DNA of 64,000 nt from Pantoea rwandensis (lineage in GTDB: Bacteria > Pseudomonadota > Gammaproteobacteria > Enterobacterales > Enterobacteriaceae): assembly GCF_002095475.1 (NCBI RefSeq), contig NZ_MLFR01000010.1, positions 88,619 through 152,618 of the forward strand, written 5' to 3'. The notes under the pieces are model-generated. The model worked only from the letters and a program-made list of their open reading frames with translations, was not told the DNA's origin and made no database searches. Each line of letters starts with the position of its first letter. The first letter of the stretch is position 1. This document shows, piece by piece, positions 10,991 to 25,330 of the stretch. Made by a program: the position numbers and the translations under genes.

Positions 10991-11258
10991 AGGGATTAAA
11001 AACCAAAGAAATGGAGATAATTGCGCGCAGTTTGCCATTCGCTATTTTAAAGTCAATGTGCAAAAAATAGCCGCCGCACAATTTGCTGCTGAACAATTTA
11101 TTTTTTTATCTTCAGCAGGTTAGAGAAGAGATCGTTTTGTTAATGCTGTGAGCTATCTACATGAATTAATGGGTTTTAGTCTTTTAAGGCTGCCTACTGT
11201 CGATAACGTTTATTTCTGATTAATTCTTACTGAAAAATAATCGTTTAAGACTAAAAAT
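10991..11258 (-). promoter_or_regulatory. ycaD upstream region (no gene)
   Basis: AT-rich sequence between the serS terminator and ycaD with no coding or RNA signal that I can support. It presumably holds the ycaD promoter. Confidence 0.35.
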
Positions 11259-11285
11259 AAAAAACCCGGCATTGCCGGGTTTTTT
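11259..11285 (-). terminator. Rho-independent terminator of serS
   Basis: ACCCGGC/GCCGGGT stem, ATT loop, flanked by A and T tracts; the reverse strand reads into a run of T. It lies 17 bp past the serS stop. Confidence 0.9.
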
Positions 11286-11301
11286 ATGCAGAAAACATTG
11301 A

Positions 11302-12609
<1,308 letters not shown>

Positions 12610-12690
12610 TTAAGGTTGGTTGAACGAATGAAGGGATGCATCCCACTGGAATGCATTGAAATACTTGCTCACCTTACCGTAAGGTGTTTA

Positions 12691-14037
12691 TCAGCGGTAG
12701 CGTTTTATCGGGCTATTTTGATCCTGTTCAGCCAACCAGGCGAGTTTTTCGCCAATTTTACCTTCAAGTCCCCGGTTAGTCGGCTGATAGTAGCGCGTTT
12801 GCGCCATTTCAGGTGGGAAGAACACCTCTCCCGCCGCGTAAGCGTTGGGCTCGTCATGCGCATAACGGTACTCTTTGCCCAGCCCCATCTCTTTCATCAA
12901 TTTGGTCGGGGCATTACGCAGATGTTCTGGCACGTCATAATCGGGGAATTCACGCGCGTCACGCATGGCGGATTTAAAAGCAGTGTAAACAGCATTACTT
13001 TTAGGTGCGCAGGCGAGGTAGACAATCGCCTGTGCAATCGCTCGCTCACCTTCGGCTGGCCCAACGCGGGTGAAACAATCCCAAGCAGAAATAGCGACTT
13101 GCATACCGCGTGGATCGGCGTTGCCGACATCTTCAGAAGCGATCGCCAATAAACGACGAGCCACGTAAAGCGGATCGCCACCGGCGGTAATAATACGCGC
13201 ATACCAGTACAGTGCCGCATCCGGCGCAGATCCTCTCACCGATTTGTGCAGCGCTGAAATGAGATCGTAAAAGCGGTCACCTTTGTTATCAAAACGCGCC
13301 GCCCTTTCACCGGACACTTCATTTAATAATTGTGGCGTAAGTTCACGCTTGCCCTGTGCGTTGCTCTCCGCCATATCTGCCATCATTTCCAGCGTGTTGA
13401 GTGCTCGACGAGCGTCGCCATTGACTAACTCAGCAATCATCCGTCGGGTGTTATCAGGCAACAGAATATCGCTGTTACCGTAACCTCGCGCACTGTCCTG
13501 CATCGCTTGGATTAGCACCTGCTCAATATCTTCGGTGGTGAGGGATTTCAATAAATAGACGCGTGCACGGGAAAGCAATGCAGAATTGAGTTCGAATGAG
13601 GGATTTTCAGTCGTCGCGCCAATAAACGTAATGGTGCCATCTTCGATATGCGGCAGGAATGCATCCTGCTGACTTTTATTGAAGCGATGGACCTCATCGA
13701 CGAACAGAATGGTACGACGACCAAGCTGACGATTTTGCCGCGCACGTTCAATCGCCTCGCGAATCTCTTTAACGCCGGAAGTCACAGCGGAAATGCGCTC
13801 TACATCGGCTTTACCGTAGTGCGCAATGATTTCCGCTAATGTGGTTTTCCCTGTGCCTGGCGGCCCCCACAAGATCATCGAATGCAAATGTCCGGCTTCA
13901 ATGGCGCGAGGTAGCGGTTTGCCCGCCGCCAGCAGATGCTGTTGCCCGATATATTGTTGCAACGTCGCTGGTCGCATACGTGCGGCCAGCGGTTGGAACT
14001 CATTCGAAGAGGCGAAATCCAGGGACAGATTACTCAC
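12691..14037 (-). CDS. rarA: Replication-associated recombination protein A (AAA+ ATPase)
   Basis: AAA+ clamp-loader-like ATPase that acts at stalled replication forks. The 448-residue product has Walker [13 protein letters not shown] (near residues 58-69), Walker [17 protein letters not shown] and sensor 1 [10 protein letters not shown]. Start is GTG at 14037, with GAGG upstream; it lies 7 nt after the lolA stop, so the two are probably co-transcribed and coupled. Length matches E. coli (447). Confidence 0.96.
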   Translation of the reverse strand: MSNLSLDFASSNEFQPLAARMRPATLQQYIGQQHLLAAGKPLPRAIEAGHLHSMILWGPPGTGKTTLAEIIAHYGKADVERISAVTSGVKEIREAIERARQNRQLGRRTILFVDEVHRFNKSQQDAFLPHIEDGTITFIGATTENPSFELNSALLSRARVYLLKSLTTEDIEQVLIQAMQDSARGYGNSDILLPDNTRRMIAELVNGDARRALNTLEMMADMAESNAQGKRELTPQLLNEVSGERAARFDNKGDRFYDLISALHKSVRGSAPDAALYWYARIITAGGDPLYVARRLLAIASEDVGNADPRGMQVAISAWDCFTRVGPAEGERAIAQAIVYLACAPKSNAVYTAFKSAMRDAREFPDYDVPEHLRNAPTKLMKEMGLGKEYRYAHDEPNAYAAGEVFFPPEMAQTRYYQPTNRGLEGKIGEKLAWLAEQDQNSPIKRYR

Positions 14038-14044
14038 TACGACC

Positions 14045-14656
14045 TCACTGACGTTGATCGTCTACCGTTACCCCTTTTGGCGGCGTAAAGGTAAATTTAT
14101 CCGGGCTAATCGCGCCATTTTTCTGGCTTTTCAGCTGATAATCACTGTGCTGACCATCTTGCTCAATCGCGCTGAATTTGTTGATGGTGCCTGATGCTGA
14201 AACAGTAATGGTGAATTGCTTAAGATTGCCATCACTGCTTTTTGGCGTCAGCTCAAAGTTATCACCTTGCTGCTTGATGTTGTACTGCTGCCAGTCGCTC
14301 GACTGGTTACGCGCGATCAGCATGAACGGTGTGTTACTGGTCGCATTCTGCAACAGGCTGACACTCGCTTGCTCAACAAACGGATTATAGAACCACAGGT
14401 TTTTACCGTCGGAGATGATGACGCTTTCGTCTGGTGCGGTCATATGCCAATTAAACAGGCTTGGGCGCTTAACCCACAGTTCCCCTTCACCATCCTGCAC
14501 ATTGGCACCGCTGCCGTCAGTGACCTTCTGGCTAAAGCTGGCATGGAAACTGTTCACCTTATTCAGACGCTGTTGCAAATCGCTGGAGGCATCCGCCAAT
14601 GCTGATGCGGAGATAACACTGGCCAACAGGCCGCAGGCAATAACGCGTAATTTCAT
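14045..14656 (-). CDS. lolA: Outer-membrane lipoprotein carrier protein LolA
   Basis: Periplasmic chaperone that takes lipoproteins from LolCDE and hands them to LolB. The 203-residue precursor has a signal peptide ([21 protein letters not shown], cleaved before Asp22) and the LolA fold with [19 protein letters not shown], including the conserved Arg/Trp region, and the C-terminal [19 protein letters not shown] precedes the ATG. It is followed at 7 nt by rarA and lies downstream of ftsK. Confidence 0.96.
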   Translation of the reverse strand: MKLRVIACGLLASVISASALADASSDLQQRLNKVNSFHASFSQKVTDGSGANVQDGEGELWVKRPSLFNWHMTAPDESVIISDGKNLWFYNPFVEQASVSLLQNATSNTPFMLIARNQSSDWQQYNIKQQGDNFELTPKSSDGNLKQFTITVSASGTINKFSAIEQDGQHSDYQLKSQKNGAISPDKFTFTPPKGVTVDDQRQ

Positions 14657-14783
14657 CTAATTCGATTCCTTATTCATGGTTTCCCGACACTTACTGCATT
14701 AAACGTAATTGCCGCCCTGCCAATTCGACAGGAGAAAAAGCCGAAAGCTCCCAAAGATATGGGGATCGTTTCGCAGATAAACA

Positions 14784-14807
14784 ACGGGCCAGTATTAACT
14801 GGCCCGT
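14784..14807 (-). terminator. Strong hairpin after ftsK
   Basis: Perfect 10-bp stem ACGGGCCAGT/ACTGGCCCGT with a 4-nt loop, followed on the reverse strand by TTGTTTATC. It is about 24 bp past the ftsK stop and probably terminates ftsK transcripts partly or fully before lolA. Confidence 0.75.
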
Positions 14808-14830
14808 GAGTCGGTCTACCTTGCGCTAAA

Positions 14831-17800
14831 TTACATCTCGTGCGGTGGCGGTGAAAGCACTTCTCGGTTGCCGTTGTGGCCCGGTTCAGAAACAATTCCC
14901 TGTGCTTCCATCTGCTCAATGATACGCGCCGCGCGGTTATAACCAATTCGGAACTGGCGCTGTACCCCGGAAATAGAAGCGCGGCGTTTTTCCACCACAA
15001 ACGACACGGCCTGATCAAACAGCTGGTCTAACTCTTCATCCCCGTCCAGACCCCCAGCAGCGCTTTCGCTCTCTTCACCCGCCGTGATACTTTCAATGTA
15101 TTGCGGACGCCCGCGCGCTTTCCAGTCTTGCACTACAGCATGCACTTCCTGGTCACGCACAAAAGCACCATGGACACGTACAGGCATCGAAGAGTTGGGC
15201 GGCATATACAGCATGTCACCCATACCCAGCAATGATTCTGCGCCACCCTGGTCGAGGATGGTACGCGAGTCAATTTTACTGGACACGGTAAAGGCGATAC
15301 GCGTTGGGATGTTAGCTTTAATCAAACCCGTAATGACATCAACAGACGGACGCTGTGTCGCCAACACCAAGTGAATACCAGCTGCACGCGCTTTTTGGGC
15401 CAGGCGAGCAATCAACTCTTCCACTTTCTTGCCCACTGCCATCATCAGATCGGCGAACTCATCCACCAACACCACGATATACGGCAGTTTTTCCAACACC
15501 GGTGGCGTCATATCCATGCTGTCACCCGGTTTCCAGAACGGATCGGGAATTGGGCGTCCCATGGCTGCTGCTTGTTCAATCTTCTCGTTGTACCCTGCCA
15601 GATTACGCACACCCAGCGCAGACATCAGCTTGTAGCGACGCTCCATCTCACCCACACTCCAGCGCAGCGCATTTGCCGCATCTTTCATATCGGTGACCAC
15701 TTCAGTCAGCAAATGTGGAATGCCTTCGTAAACGGACAACTCCAGCATTTTTGGGTCGATCATGATAAAGCGCACTTCTTCCGGCGTGGCTTTATACAGC
15801 ATGCTGATAATCATGGTGTTAACGCCGACCGACTTACCGGAACCGGTGGTACCCGCAACCAGTAAATGTGGCATCTTCGCCAAGTCGGCGACGACTGGCT
15901 GACCGGAGATGTCTTTACCCAACACCACTGCAAGCGGTGATGGGTTATCGCGGAATTTGTCGCAATCGAGCACTTCGCGCAGATAGACGGTTTGACGATG
16001 CTTGTTCGGCAATTCCAGGCCAACGTAAGGCTTACCAGGAATCACTTCTACCACGCGCACTGCCACAGCAGAGAGCGAACGCGCTAAATCGCGTGACAGA
16101 TTGGAAATACGCGCGGCCTTCACACCCGGTGCGAGGTCAAGCTCAAAGCGAGTAATGACCGGGCCAGGTGAGATGCCGACCACTTCCGCTTTGACGCGAT
16201 AATCCGCCAGGCGTGCTTCGACCAAACGTGCGGTTTGCTCAAGAGCAAACATATCCACCGGTTCCTCTTCAGAAGGCGGTGACGTCAGCAAATCGAGCGT
16301 CGGCAACGGCGTAGAAGGCTTTTCCAACGGGCGTTCATGGCGAACCAAGAACGGGTGGAACAGGCTATCCTGAGCTGGCGCCGCCGGTTTTGGCGTTTCC
16401 ACAGGCGCGGCATAGCTTTCCGGCTCAGCCGATGACCATGGGCTATTTTGCTCAGTCAACGAAGGCATTGTTTCTGGCTGCGGAGTCGCAGGCTGCTGCC
16501 ACTGCGATGGCACCTCAGATTCTGGGGTCGCGGCAATGGTGAAGAGAGGCTCGCTTGGAGTGTCATCAACCAGATCTTTCATCGGTGAAAAATCGAAGGC
16601 TGCCGCGGTATCCAGATTGAACACTGGGCCTTCATCCGCTTCCTGATAACGCTGCTGTTGCTGCGCCGCAAACTGATTGGCAAGCTGAGCTTGATGCAAT
16701 GTTTCTTCATCATCTTCTTCAGGTTGCTCATCCCAACTTTCGCCATAACGCTGTTGCTGTTGAGATTCAAAGGCCTGACGCAACTGAGCTTGTTCCAGCG
16801 CCGCATCATCTTCTTGATCATGCTGCGGTTCATGGTAAGTCGCCGTCATCTCTGGCAATGGCGGCTCCGCTTCTTCCCGTGCCTTCTCTTCTGCCATACG
16901 CTGCGACGGGAGTTTAATGCCATATGAAGCCAGTTCTCGCCGCGTCGGCAATTTGACTTTATTAGGGCGCGGCAATTCAGGACCGATGCCCTGTTTCACC
17001 TGCGGATTGTAATCACGCTCTGGTACCATATCGAACGCCGGCGTGTAGGCGGAAGCCGTCTTCACTGCCGCAGCGCCCAATGCGACCGCAGCCGCGGTAT
17101 TTAACGGAGTAGAGGATTGCGCGGCATCTTGCCAGTTGCCCATCCGCGGGCCGTCATCATCATCTGCCGGCGAGAACATGGCAGGCGCTGGCTCATTCGG
17201 CACTTCAAAGCGATACAGCGGTGGAGCGGGTTGAACTGTCGGCTCAGGCACAACAGGCACGGGCTCAACAACCGGGGCGCTTGGGCGAACAGCCGTCGGT
17301 TCTGATGCGACGGCCTCCACCGTCGGCGAAACGACGGCTGGCACATGCTGTGCGGCTTCAGTGGTAACCGCAATAGCCGCAGCAGTGGCGGCACTGGCTT
17401 TCGCCAACAGCGGGTCGTCAGGCAACTGTTCCGCTATAGGCTCAGCGATTTTACGCGGTTTCGCCAACAGAACATCATCACCTTCATCATGAGATTGCGC
17501 AGCACGCAGAGGTGGAGTGACGTCTTCTGCCGACTCATCCTCTTCATACTCGTCTTCTTCCTGCCAAGGCTCATCATTACGCGAACGATTGCTGGCGAAT
17601 GTCAGCACGCCCATCACCACACCACCGATTCTCTCGGCAATGGTCAGCCATGACCAGCCGGTATACAACGTAATGCCTGCTGCCCAGACGCACAGCAGCG
17701 TCAGCGTTCCACCCGCAGAGCTGAACCACGGCGCCATAGCATTGCTCACGAGGCTACCAATGACGCCGCCGGAGGCGAAGTACCAGATATCATCAACGTT

Positions 17801-18196
17801 CAATGCCGCCAAGCCACAGGTGGTGACCACCAAGGCTAACACGCCAATCAAGCGTAAGCCGACCGCGAAATAATCGATATAATCCTGGCGATCGCGCTGA
17901 CGGAATGTAATCCAGCACAAGCCAATAATGACCGGAGGAATGGCATAGGCCATCACGCCAAAAATGAACAGGAGTGTATCCGCCAGCCATGCGCCGACAC
18001 TGCCGCCCAAATTATGGATCGGTTCATGCCAGGCGGTCTGAGACCAGCTTGGATCTGAAGGGTTGAAGCTAACCAGCGACACCATCAAATAGATGGCGAA
18101 CAGGGCCACAAGGATGAGCAACGCTTCCAGCAGCCTGCGTCCACTGCTCAGCGGTTGTAACGAAACGTCTTTATCTTCTGTATATTCCTGGCTCAA
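14831..18196 (-). CDS. ftsK: DNA translocase FtsK
   Basis: Septal DNA pump and divisome protein that resolves chromosome dimers with XerCD at dif. The 1121-residue product has four or so N-terminal membrane segments (residues 20-190). A Pro/Ala/Gln-rich linker follows, then the RecA-like motor with Walker [13 protein letters not shown] (near 785) and Walker [13 protein letters not shown]. Last is the winged-helix gamma domain ([19 protein letters not shown]) that reads KOPS. It is about 200 residues shorter than E. coli FtsK (1329), mostly in the variable linker. Start is TTG at 18196 (TTG AGC CAG GAA) with GGAG upstream; homologues begin MSQEY. Confidence 0.96.
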   Translation of the reverse strand: MSQEYTEDKDVSLQPLSSGRRLLEALLILVALFAIYLMVSLVSFNPSDPSWSQTAWHEPIHNLGGSVGAWLADTLLFIFGVMAYAIPPVIIGLCWITFRQRDRQDYIDYFAVGLRLIGVLALVVTTCGLAALNVDDIWYFASGGVIGSLVSNAMAPWFSSAGGTLTLLCVWAAGITLYTGWSWLTIAERIGGVVMGVLTFASNRSRNDEPWQEEDEYEEDESAEDVTPPLRAAQSHDEGDDVLLAKPRKIAEPIAEQLPDDPLLAKASAATAAAIAVTTEAAQHVPAVVSPTVEAVASEPTAVRPSAPVVEPVPVVPEPTVQPAPPLYRFEVPNEPAPAMFSPADDDDGPRMGNWQDAAQSSTPLNTAAAVALGAAAVKTASAYTPAFDMVPERDYNPQVKQGIGPELPRPNKVKLPTRRELASYGIKLPSQRMAEEKAREEAEPPLPEMTATYHEPQHDQEDDAALEQAQLRQAFESQQQQRYGESWDEQPEEDDEETLHQAQLANQFAAQQQQRYQEADEGPVFNLDTAAAFDFSPMKDLVDDTPSEPLFTIAATPESEVPSQWQQPATPQPETMPSLTEQNSPWSSAEPESYAAPVETPKPAAPAQDSLFHPFLVRHERPLEKPSTPLPTLDLLTSPPSEEEPVDMFALEQTARLVEARLADYRVKAEVVGISPGPVITRFELDLAPGVKAARISNLSRDLARSLSAVAVRVVEVIPGKPYVGLELPNKHRQTVYLREVLDCDKFRDNPSPLAVVLGKDISGQPVVADLAKMPHLLVAGTTGSGKSVGVNTMIISMLYKATPEEVRFIMIDPKMLELSVYEGIPHLLTEVVTDMKDAANALRWSVGEMERRYKLMSALGVRNLAGYNEKIEQAAAMGRPIPDPFWKPGDSMDMTPPVLEKLPYIVVLVDEFADLMMAVGKKVEELIARLAQKARAAGIHLVLATQRPSVDVITGLIKANIPTRIAFTVSSKIDSRTILDQGGAESLLGMGDMLYMPPNSSMPVRVHGAFVRDQEVHAVVQDWKARGRPQYIESITAGEESESAAGGLDGDEELDQLFDQAVSFVVEKRRASISGVQRQFRIGYNRAARIIEQMEAQGIVSEPGHNGNREVLSPPPHEM

Positions 18197-18232
18197 GAGA
18201 ACTCTCCAGGTGCCTGTAAATTAAGAAGGCAA

Positions 18233-18256
18233 CAGCGCCGGGCAAGCCCGACGCTG
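18233..18256 (-). other. GC-rich hairpin between lrp and ftsK
   Basis: CAGCG-c-CGGGC/GCCCG-a-CGCTG arms with an AA loop and no T tract. It may weaken lrp read-through into ftsK; the role is uncertain. Confidence 0.4.
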
Positions 18257-18257
18257 G

Positions 18258-18277
18258 TCCTGTATGAATTCACAGGA
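18258..18277 (-). promoter_or_regulatory. LexA (SOS) box upstream of ftsK
   Basis: TCCTGTATGAATTCACAGGA is a perfect 20-bp palindrome with the LexA core CTGT-N8-ACAG. It is about 60 bp upstream of the ftsK start. E. coli ftsK (dinH) is a known SOS gene, so regulation by LexA is probable. The call is from sequence pattern. Confidence 0.72.
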
Positions 18278-18315
18278 GTGTACCGAATTCCTGCAAGCTT
18301 TGCACCTGTCCCAGA

Positions 18316-18810
18316 TTAACGGGTTTTAATCACCAGGCGGTTACTCTGTTTGACCTCTTCCATCACCACGTAAGTACGGGTGTCGTTTACACCCGGCAGG
18401 CGCAGCAAGGTTTCACCCAACAACTTACGATAGGCGGACATGTCCGGCACACGGGTTTTCAGCAGGTAGTCAAAGTCACCGGAAACGAGGTGACACTCTT
18501 GAGTTTCCTCAAGTTTTTGTACGGCGGCGTTAAATTGCTCAAACACATCGGGCGCACCACGATTCAGAGTAATCTCAACGAACACCAGCAGTGAAGCATC
18601 CAGATAATGCGGGTTTAACTGTGCGGTATAACCCAGAATGAAGCCTTGACGCTCCAGGCGACGCACACGTTCAAGACACGGCGTAGGGGATAATCCAACA
18701 CGTTTAGAAAGCTCAACATTGGAAATACGACCGTCTTTCTGCAATTCATTCAGAATGTTTCTGTCGATACGATCCAAGTCTTTTCCGGGGCGTTTCTTAT
18801 TGTCTACCAT
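18316..18810 (-). CDS. lrp: Leucine-responsive regulatory protein
   Basis: Global feast/famine regulator of amino-acid metabolism, peptide transport and pili. The 164-residue product is nearly identical to E. coli Lrp: a winged HTH (DRIDRNILNELQKDGRISN, then ELSKRVGLSPTPCLERV) and the C-terminal RAM/AsnC ligand-binding domain (GDFDYLLKTRVPDM). I start at ATG 18810 (MVDNKKRPG). The frame is open 47 codons further, but that region does not resemble the family. It is divergent from trxB across a long regulatory gap. Confidence 0.98.
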   Translation of the reverse strand: MVDNKKRPGKDLDRIDRNILNELQKDGRISNVELSKRVGLSPTPCLERVRRLERQGFILGYTAQLNPHYLDASLLVFVEITLNRGAPDVFEQFNAAVQKLEETQECHLVSGDFDYLLKTRVPDMSAYRKLLGETLLRLPGVNDTRTYVVMEEVKQSNRLVIKTR

Positions 18811-20296
<1,486 letters not shown>

Positions 20297-20327
20297 CTTG
20301 TTAATAAGCTGATCATAATTGCTGTCA

Positions 20328-20353
20328 GGCGACCTGTTTAGGTCGCCTTTTTT
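20328..20353 (+). terminator. Rho-independent terminator of trxB
   Basis: GGCGACCT/AGGTCGCC stem with GTTT loop and six T residues, 31 bp past the trxB stop. Confidence 0.93.
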
Positions 20354-20445
20354 ATTTCCTGCATGCTAAAGTTCAAACGCCCAATAATGGCCGGAGAGTT
20401 TATCCGGTATTTGCCCCCTCTCCATCAGTGATCAAACGGCTTCGC

Positions 20446-22215
20446 ATGGAAAAATCACGGCAACAACACATTCTTCGCTGGCTTCGTCAGCAACGCCAAC
20501 ACGGCACGCGCGGTTTACGTGCAGCATCACTCTTGGGTTTTGCAGGTGCATTGGTGATTATTGCCCAAGCGTGGATACTGGCTTCACTGCTGCAAAGCCT
20601 GATTGTGGCGCAACAACCACGTGGTACGCTGCTGTACGAATTCCTACTGCTGCTACTCTGCTTCATTCTGCGTGCGGGACTGAATTATGCGCGTGAAATG
20701 GCCGGTTATCGCGCCGGTGTGGCTATCCGCCGGGCATTGCGCCAGCAGGTACTGGATCGGCTGAATGCGCTTGGTCCAGCATGGATTCAGGGCAAACCTG
20801 CGGGCAGTTGGGCAACGCTGCTGCTGGAACAGATCGAAGAGATGCAGGAGTACTACGCACGCTATCTGCCGCAAATGTCTTTGGCCGTTTTTATTCCCTT
20901 TGCCATTCTGATTGCGATTTTCCCGATCAACTGGGCAGCCGGCCTAATCCTCCTGGCCACGGCACCGCTGATTCCCTTATTTATGGCGATGGTCGGTATG
21001 GGTGCAGCGGAAGCAAATCGACGCAACTTTGTCGCACTCGCGCGCCTCAGTGGTGATTTTTATGATCGCCTTCGCGGACGTGAAACCCTGCGTTTGTTCC
21101 ATCGCGCCAAAGCTGAACAGCAAGCCATCGCAGAAAGCACGACGGATTTCCGCGAACGCACGATGGAAGTGCTTCGCCTTGCTTTTCTCTCTTCAGCCGT
21201 ACTCGAATTTTTTGCCTCGCTCGCGATTGCTGTCGTGGCGGTTTACTTTGGTTTTTCCTATCTCGGTGAATTGAACTTCGGTCATTACGGCAGTGGTGTC
21301 ACGCTATTTGCTGGTTTTCTGGCGCTTATTTTGGCTCCGGAGTTTTTCCAACCTTTACGCGATCTGGGTACCTTCTATCATGCGAAAGCGCAGGCTGTTG
21401 GCGGTGCCGATGCGCTGGAGCGCTTTCTGACAGAAAGCCCTGACAGTGTGATCTCCAATGGCAGCGCTGCCGTTACTTTCGCGACCCCAATAACACTTCA
21501 GGCTCGGGATCTGATCGTTCTGACAGCCAAAGGCGAGGCGCTGTCGCAACCACTGAACTTCACTCTGGCTGCCGGCCAGCGGGTGGCGCTGGTTGGCCAA
21601 AGTGGTGCGGGAAAAACAGCTTTAATGAATGTATTACTGGGCTTTCTCCCCTATCAAGGCAAACTGCTGGTCAATGGCCATGAGCTGCGTGATATCAGCC
21701 GCGATAGCTGGCAACAGCAGCTCGCATGGGTCGGACAAAATCCCACACTGCCGGCCGCAACGCTGCGCGAAAACCTGCTGCTGAATAGCACAGTGGATGA
21801 CACAACCTTGAATCGCGTACTGGAGTGTGCGGGTGTAGATGAATTTCTGTCACGTTTACCTCAGGGACTGGATACCCCATTAGGCGAAGGTGCCCTCGGC
21901 TTATCTGTGGGCCAGGCGCAACGCATTGCGGTTGCCCGAGCACTGTTAAAACCCGCACGGTTACTGCTGTTAGATGAACCGGGTTCTGGGCTTGATAGCC
22001 AAAGTGAAGTGCATGTGATGAATGCATTGCAACAAGCCGCTACACAGCAAACGACGTTGATGATCACCCATCAACTTCATGATTTAGCCAGCTGGGATGA
22101 GGTGTGGGTCATGCAGTCAGGGCAATTGGTACAGCAGGGTGGCTGGCAACCCTTGATGGCTCAGGATGGCCCGTTGCGTGAAATGGTTCAGCATCGCCAG
22201 CAGGAGATTGTGTGA
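20446..22215 (+). CDS. cydD: Heterodimeric ABC exporter subunit CydD (glutathione/cysteine)
   Basis: Half of the CydDC inner-membrane exporter of cysteine and glutathione, needed for cytochrome bd assembly and periplasmic redox balance. The 589-residue product has six membrane segments (about residues 20-310) and a nucleotide-binding domain with Walker A GQSGAGKTALM (near 383-393), signature LSVGQAQRIAVARAL and Walker B LLLLDEPGSGLD. I chose ATG 20446 (MEKSRQQ) by homology (E. coli MNKSRQK); a GTG at 20428 is in frame, and neither has a clear ribosome site. The stop overlaps the cydC start by one base. Confidence 0.95.
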   Translation: MEKSRQQHILRWLRQQRQHGTRGLRAASLLGFAGALVIIAQAWILASLLQSLIVAQQPRGTLLYEFLLLLLCFILRAGLNYAREMAGYRAGVAIRRALRQQVLDRLNALGPAWIQGKPAGSWATLLLEQIEEMQEYYARYLPQMSLAVFIPFAILIAIFPINWAAGLILLATAPLIPLFMAMVGMGAAEANRRNFVALARLSGDFYDRLRGRETLRLFHRAKAEQQAIAESTTDFRERTMEVLRLAFLSSAVLEFFASLAIAVVAVYFGFSYLGELNFGHYGSGVTLFAGFLALILAPEFFQPLRDLGTFYHAKAQAVGGADALERFLTESPDSVISNGSAAVTFATPITLQARDLIVLTAKGEALSQPLNFTLAAGQRVALVGQSGAGKTALMNVLLGFLPYQGKLLVNGHELRDISRDSWQQQLAWVGQNPTLPAATLRENLLLNSTVDDTTLNRVLECAGVDEFLSRLPQGLDTPLGEGALGLSVGQAQRIAVARALLKPARLLLLDEPGSGLDSQSEVHVMNALQQAATQQTTLMITHQLHDLASWDEVWVMQSGQLVQQGGWQPLMAQDGPLREMVQHRQQEIV

Positions 22216-23944
22216 TGAAAAATGTATTGCCATTTTTACGTCTGTATCGCCGTCATCCCTGGCGCTTAGGCTTGGGCATCATCCTTGCCATTGTGACGTT
22301 GCTCGCCAGTATTGGCCTGCTAACGCTTTCCGGTTGGTTCCTGGCCGCATCCTCACTGGCAGGAGTTGCCGGGCTTTATAGCTTTAATTACATGCTGCCA
22401 GCAGCAGGTGTGCGCGGCGCGGCCATTACACGCACTGCCTCACGCTATTTTGAACGCCTGGTCAGCCATGACGCGACGTTCCGTGTCTTGCAGCATCTGC
22501 GTGTCTTTACCTTCAGCAAGCTGATCGCCCTGTCACCTGAACAGCTGTCACGGTTTCGTCAGGGGGAATTGCTGAATCGTTTTGTCAGCGATGTTGACAC
22601 ACTTGACCATCTTTACCTACGGGTCATCTCCCCTTTGGTCGGTGCTGCACTGGTCATCATTGTCGTCACTTGCGGACTAGCGTGGTTAGACGTGCCACTG
22701 GCTCTGCTGCTAGGGGGCATTATGCTCCTCACACTGCTCGCGATCCCGCCCCTTTTTTGGCGGCTAGGGATCTCCGCTGGGCAGCTCATCTCGCAGCGCC
22801 AGGCTAACTGGCGCTTACAACTGACGCAATGGATTACAGGACTCGCAGAATTACGCATTTACGGCGCCGCCGCCGCATGGCGTAGCAAACTGGATGCCGA
22901 AGAAGTCGAATGGCAGCAAGCACAGCAGCGACAGCATCGTTTACAGGCATTTGCGCAAAGTTTGCTGATGTTGATTAGCGGCGCCACCGTCGTTTTATTG
23001 CTGTGGATTTCAGCCTCTGGTGTGGGTGAGAACACGTCACCGGGGGCGCTCATCGCACTGTTCGTTTTCTGCGGGCTGGCCGCATTCGAAGCACTGGCTC
23101 CGGTCGCTGGCGCATTTCTGCCGCTGGCGCAGGTCACAGGGGCTGCACGCCGTGTCCGTGAGTTGGTTGAGCAGGAACCCCAGATCCGTTTTCCTGACCC
23201 CCCCGTCCCTGCTTCGTCCGGTTTTAGTCTTAAGTTGGAAAACATTGTTTTCAGTTATCCGCACGCCCGGAATCGGTATTGAATCACCTCTCGCTGACCA
23301 TCCAATCAGGTGAACATCTGGCGCTGCTCGGCCCCACTGGCTGTGGTAAATCCAGCTTGCTGTCCTTGATCACACGTGGTTGGGAAGCTCAACAGGGTGA
23401 GATTGAACTCAACAACATCCCACTCGCGGCATGGGATGAAGCCAGTCTGCGCCAACGCATCAGCGTCGTGACGCAACGGGTGCATCTGTTTAGCCAGACA
23501 CTGCGTGATAATTTGTTACTGGCCGACCCAGCCGCCAGCGATGCGCAATTAAACGATGCCTTGCACCAGGTTGGGCTCACCCATCTGGCCGACCATGATG
23601 AGGGATTGAATGCCTGGATGGGAGAAGGTGGCCGGCCACTGTCCGGCGGAGAGTTGCGTCGATTGGCGATTGCCCGCGCCCTACTGCACAACGGCGACTT
23701 ATGGTTGCTGGATGAACCCACCGAGGGTCTGGATGCCACCACTGAAAAGCAAATTCTATCGCTGTTACAACAGGTTGCTCATGGCAAGACACTCATCATG
23801 GTAACGCATCGCTTGAACGGCCTCTCTGCTATGGACCGCATCTGTGTGATGGACCAGGGGCAAATCATCGAATCAGGCACCCACGACGAATTAATCTCAA
23901 AAGAAGGACGCTATTGGCGTTTCCACCAGCGCTTTGCGCTATAG
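22215..23944 (+). pseudogene. cydC: Heterodimeric ABC exporter subunit CydC, frameshifted
   Basis: Partner of CydD. Reading starts at ATG 22215 (MKNVLPFLRLYRRHPW, membrane domain with TLLASIGLLTLSGWFLAAS) and stops at 23282 after FSYPHARNRY. The ATPase half continues in another frame from about 23267 to 23944, with Walker A GPTGCGKSSLL, signature LSGGELRRLAIARAL and LLDEPTEGLDATTE. Adding one C to the CCC run at 23266-23268 restores FSYPHAPESVLNHLSL, which aligns without gaps to E. coli FTYPEQSQQALKGISL. It is therefore a one-base deletion or a base-calling error. A TTG (23279) overlapping the stop could in principle restart the second half. Confidence 0.9.
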
Positions 23945-23977
23945 TCTTAGCGAACAGCCCGAAGGGTAATTGACGCA

Positions 23978-24670
23978 ATGAGACTGGTACAACTTTCACG
24001 GGATTCATTAAATTTTCCCCCACCGGAGATGGCGCTTCGCGAACCCAATGGACTGCTGGCGATGGGGGGCGATCTCTCTCCTGCCCGCTTGATGAATGCT
24101 TACCAGCGAGGGATTTTTCCATGGTTCTCGCCTGGCGATCCGATCTTGTGGTGGTCGCCGGATCCCCGCGCGGTGATGTTGCCAGAATCTTTCCATCTTA
24201 GCCGCAGCATGGAACGTTTTCATCGCAAATCACCTTATCGTGTCACCATGAACCAGGCGTTTCCTCAGGTGCTGGAAGGTTGCGCCAGCGGTCGCCAGGA
24301 AGGGACATGGATTACCTTTGAAGTTAAGCGTGCATGGTTACGCTTATACGAACTGGGGCATGCGCACTCCATTGAAGTCTGGAGCGATCACCGCCTGGTG
24401 GGTGGCATGTATGGATTAGCACTGGGACAGATTTTTTGCGGTGAATCGATGTTCAGTCGTCAAGAAAATGCGTCAAAAACAGCGTTGTGGGTTTTCGCGC
24501 AACATTTCCTGGCACATCAGGGACGTTTAATAGATTGCCAGGTGCTCAACCCGCATACCGCTTCACTCGGCGCCGTAGAAATCCCGCGCGTTGATTATTT
24601 ACAGTATGTGCAAACATTGGCTTGGCAGCCCGTTTTAAGCGGTTGCTGGCAAACACAAACCCTTTTTTGA
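23978..24670 (+). CDS. aat: Leucyl/phenylalanyl-tRNA--protein transferase
   Basis: Adds Leu or Phe from charged tRNA to proteins with N-terminal Arg or Lys, marking them for ClpS-ClpAP (both encoded downstream here). The 230-residue product has the family signatures [62 protein letters not shown] and [16 protein letters not shown]. It starts 33 bp after cydC, as in E. coli. Length is slightly under the E. coli protein (234). Confidence 0.97.
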   Translation: MRLVQLSRDSLNFPPPEMALREPNGLLAMGGDLSPARLMNAYQRGIFPWFSPGDPILWWSPDPRAVMLPESFHLSRSMERFHRKSPYRVTMNQAFPQVLEGCASGRQEGTWITFEVKRAWLRLYELGHAHSIEVWSDHRLVGGMYGLALGQIFCGESMFSRQENASKTALWVFAQHFLAHQGRLIDCQVLNPHTASLGAVEIPRVDYLQYVQTLAWQPVLSGCWQTQTLF

Positions 24671-25235
<565 letters not shown>

Positions 25236-25282
25236 GTTGTTGCCCACATCTCGCGTTGGTGGCAAGTAACTGAGCGCGAAAA

Positions 25283-25312
25283 AAAAGGCCGGATTCTTAT
25301 CCGGCCTTTTCT
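25283..25312. terminator. Bidirectional terminator between infA and clpA
   Basis: AAAAGGCCGGA/TCCGGCCTTTT stem with a 6-nt loop. A/T tracts on both sides serve both convergent genes. Confidence 0.92.
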
Positions 25313-25330
25313 TATTTGCAGCTTGGCATG

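Noticed and set aside
23279..23944. Second half of cydC as an independent ATPase gene
   Set aside because: Its apparent TTG start is inside the cydC ATPase domain and lacks a ribosome site; a one-base fix joins it to the first half exactly.
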